A program made the position numbers and the translations under genes. A stretch of 64,000 nt of DNA, taken from contig JAKFWA010000134.1 in the NCBI GenBank assembly GCA_021732995.1, positions 44,968 through 108,967 on the forward strand. The letters run 5' to 3'. The notes beneath the pieces were generated by a model, which made no database searches, had not been told where the DNA came from, and worked only from the letters and a program-made list of their open reading frames with translations. Source of the stretch: Planctomycetaceae bacterium. Its GTDB lineage: Bacteria; Planctomycetota; Planctomycetia; Planctomycetales; Planctomycetaceae. Below, piece after piece: positions 63,299 through 64,000 of the stretch (within the stretch, counting starts at the first letter, position 1; every line of letters begins with the position of its first letter).

Positions 63299-63910
63299 AT
63301 GCGACGACTGAAACTTCCCAATCTGACGTTGGAACCCGATCGTAAGATCGTGCGCGCGGATGAGTATTCGGCCTATGTCGATGCTCAAGCCATCATCGCC
63401 GCCGCGCGCGAAGAGGCGGAACGAATTCGTATCGACGCGCAAGCCGAGTATGAGCGTCAGAAACAGAAGGGCTATGAAGACGGCTTGTTCGACGGCCAGC
63501 AGATGATCGCCGAAAAGATGCTGGACACCGTCGAGAAGGCGGTTGATTACCTGTCCGGCCTGGAAACCAAGGTGGTTGAGATCGTCCTCAAAGCACTGCG
63601 AAAAATTCTGGGCGAGGTCAATCAGCAGGACGTCATCGTACAGGTGGTTCGCAACGCGATGGCGGTCGCACGAACTCAACCGCAGGTCACGCTGCGAACC
63701 TGCCCCGAAGAAGCGGATACCGTGCGTGAACGGCTTGGGGAAATCCTCGCCGCTTATCCTGGGATTAGTAATGTGGATGTGGTTGCTGACAAACGTCTGC
63801 AACGCGGCGGCTGCATCCTGGAAACCGAAATGGGCGTCGTCGACGCCAGCGTCGAAGTGCAACTGGAAGCCATCCGCAGTTCGTTGTTGCGGTCATTGAA
63901 GAAGAGTTAG
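63299..63910 (+). CDS. sctL: T3SS ATPase stator SctL
   Basis: A 203-residue protein with a coiled-coil N-terminal region (AQAIIAAAREEAERIRIDAQAEYERQKQKGYEDGLFDGQQM) and a globular C-terminal domain (VVEIVLKALRKILGEVNQQDVIVQVVRNAMAVAR ... GGCILETEMGVVDASVEVQLEAIRSSLL) typical of YscL/FliH, related to the peripheral stalk of F/V-type ATPases. It regulates the SctN ATPase. The gene follows sctK by 15 bp. SctN is not within the remaining 90 bp. Confidence 0.93.
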   Translation: MRRLKLPNLTLEPDRKIVRADEYSAYVDAQAIIAAAREEAERIRIDAQAEYERQKQKGYEDGLFDGQQMIAEKMLDTVEKAVDYLSGLETKVVEIVLKALRKILGEVNQQDVIVQVVRNAMAVARTQPQVTLRTCPEEADTVRERLGEILAAYPGISNVDVVADKRLQRGGCILETEMGVVDASVEVQLEAIRSSLLRSLKKS

Positions 63911-63945
63911 TGCAAATGTCCGAACACTAAGCCTATGACATCGTG

Positions 63946-63975
63946 CTCCCCTCGCCCCGCTTGCGGGGAGAGGGG
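63946..63975. repeat. C/G-rich hairpin repeat at right end
   Basis: CCCCTCGCCCCGC at about 63948-63960 pairs with 63963-63975 with one mismatch. It is of the same type as the sequence at about 35863-35901 (CCCCTCTCC / GGGGCGAGGGG). It lies after sctL and may separate it from any following T3SS gene beyond the window. Confidence 0.6.
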
Positions 63976-64000
63976 TCGGTGGTGAGGGGCGGTCCCAAGC

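Noticed and set aside
61565..63862. Two long minus-strand frames under sctJ, sctK and sctL
   Set aside because: Both are antisense to clear T3SS genes, and their composition reflects reading the complement of those genes.
48975..63910. Possibility that the right-hand cluster is a flagellar locus
   Set aside because: SctJ is a 264-residue lipoprotein with one C-terminal helix, not a FliF, and a secretin, needle protein and translocators are present. No flagellin, hook or motor gene is in view.

Overview
The window looks like a chromosomal segment of a member of the Planctomycetota. The main markers are a cytochrome-type DUF1592-family protein paired with a DUF1552 protein near the left end, many secreted or TPR proteins of planctomycete style, and an EF-G of the spirochaete/planctomycete/mitochondrial (spdEFG1/mtEFG1) type. 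Coding density is high, most genes are plainly chromosomal, and I see no insertion sequence, CRISPR array, tRNA or rRNA. Genus-level assignment is not possible by eye.

Left part (1-23.5 kb): a secreted alpha/beta hydrolase behind a perfect 29-bp inverted repeat; a DUF1592 / TPR / DUF1552 cluster; a DUF4058 protein; two paralogous secreted proteins; a class V aminotransferase; an acetyl-xylan-esterase-like enzyme; membrane and DinB proteins; an MgtE magnesium transporter; an Asn/Gln-rich secreted protein; a Spy-like secreted protein; a CHAD protein; rsmA and guaB, the last overlapped by a secreted-protein gene.

Middle part (23.3-48.8 kb): a minus-strand envelope operon (two N-terminally anchored coiled-coil proteins, one with an MreC-like end, plus an unlisted 45-residue membrane protein); an M24 peptidase; an excisionase-type DNA-binding protein; fusA; a 1285-residue secreted serine peptidase that matches eukaryotic tripeptidyl-peptidase II around its catalytic residues; gatC-gatA-gatB; TPR and hydrolase genes; an M48 metalloprotease; the TIGR03546/TIGR03545 pair; and apt.

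Right part (48.8-64 kb): the most striking region, about 15 kb of a non-flagellar type III secretion system (T3SS), all on the plus strand and running off the window. The first half encodes likely secreted substrates and their chaperones: a 962-residue protein of unknown family followed by a CesT-type chaperone, a SycD/LcrH-type chaperone overlapping a large hydrophobic translocator (SctE), a second SycD-like chaperone, a small translocator (SctB), and a second CesT-type chaperone. The second half encodes apparatus parts in the order C, D, E, F, G, I, J, K, L of the Yersinia ysc operon: secretin, FHA-containing SctD, YscE-like, needle SctF, YscG-like, inner rod SctI, lipoprotein ring SctJ, SctK and stator SctL. 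The ATPase and export gate (SctN, Q, R, S, T, U, V), tip protein and gatekeeper are not in view and would be expected beyond position 64000 or elsewhere. A near-identical 28-29 bp promoter-like motif lies 70-86 bp upstream of three substrate/chaperone transcription units, and not upstream of the apparatus genes, which suggests a dedicated regulon. Short dispersed hairpin repeats separate several T3SS transcription units.
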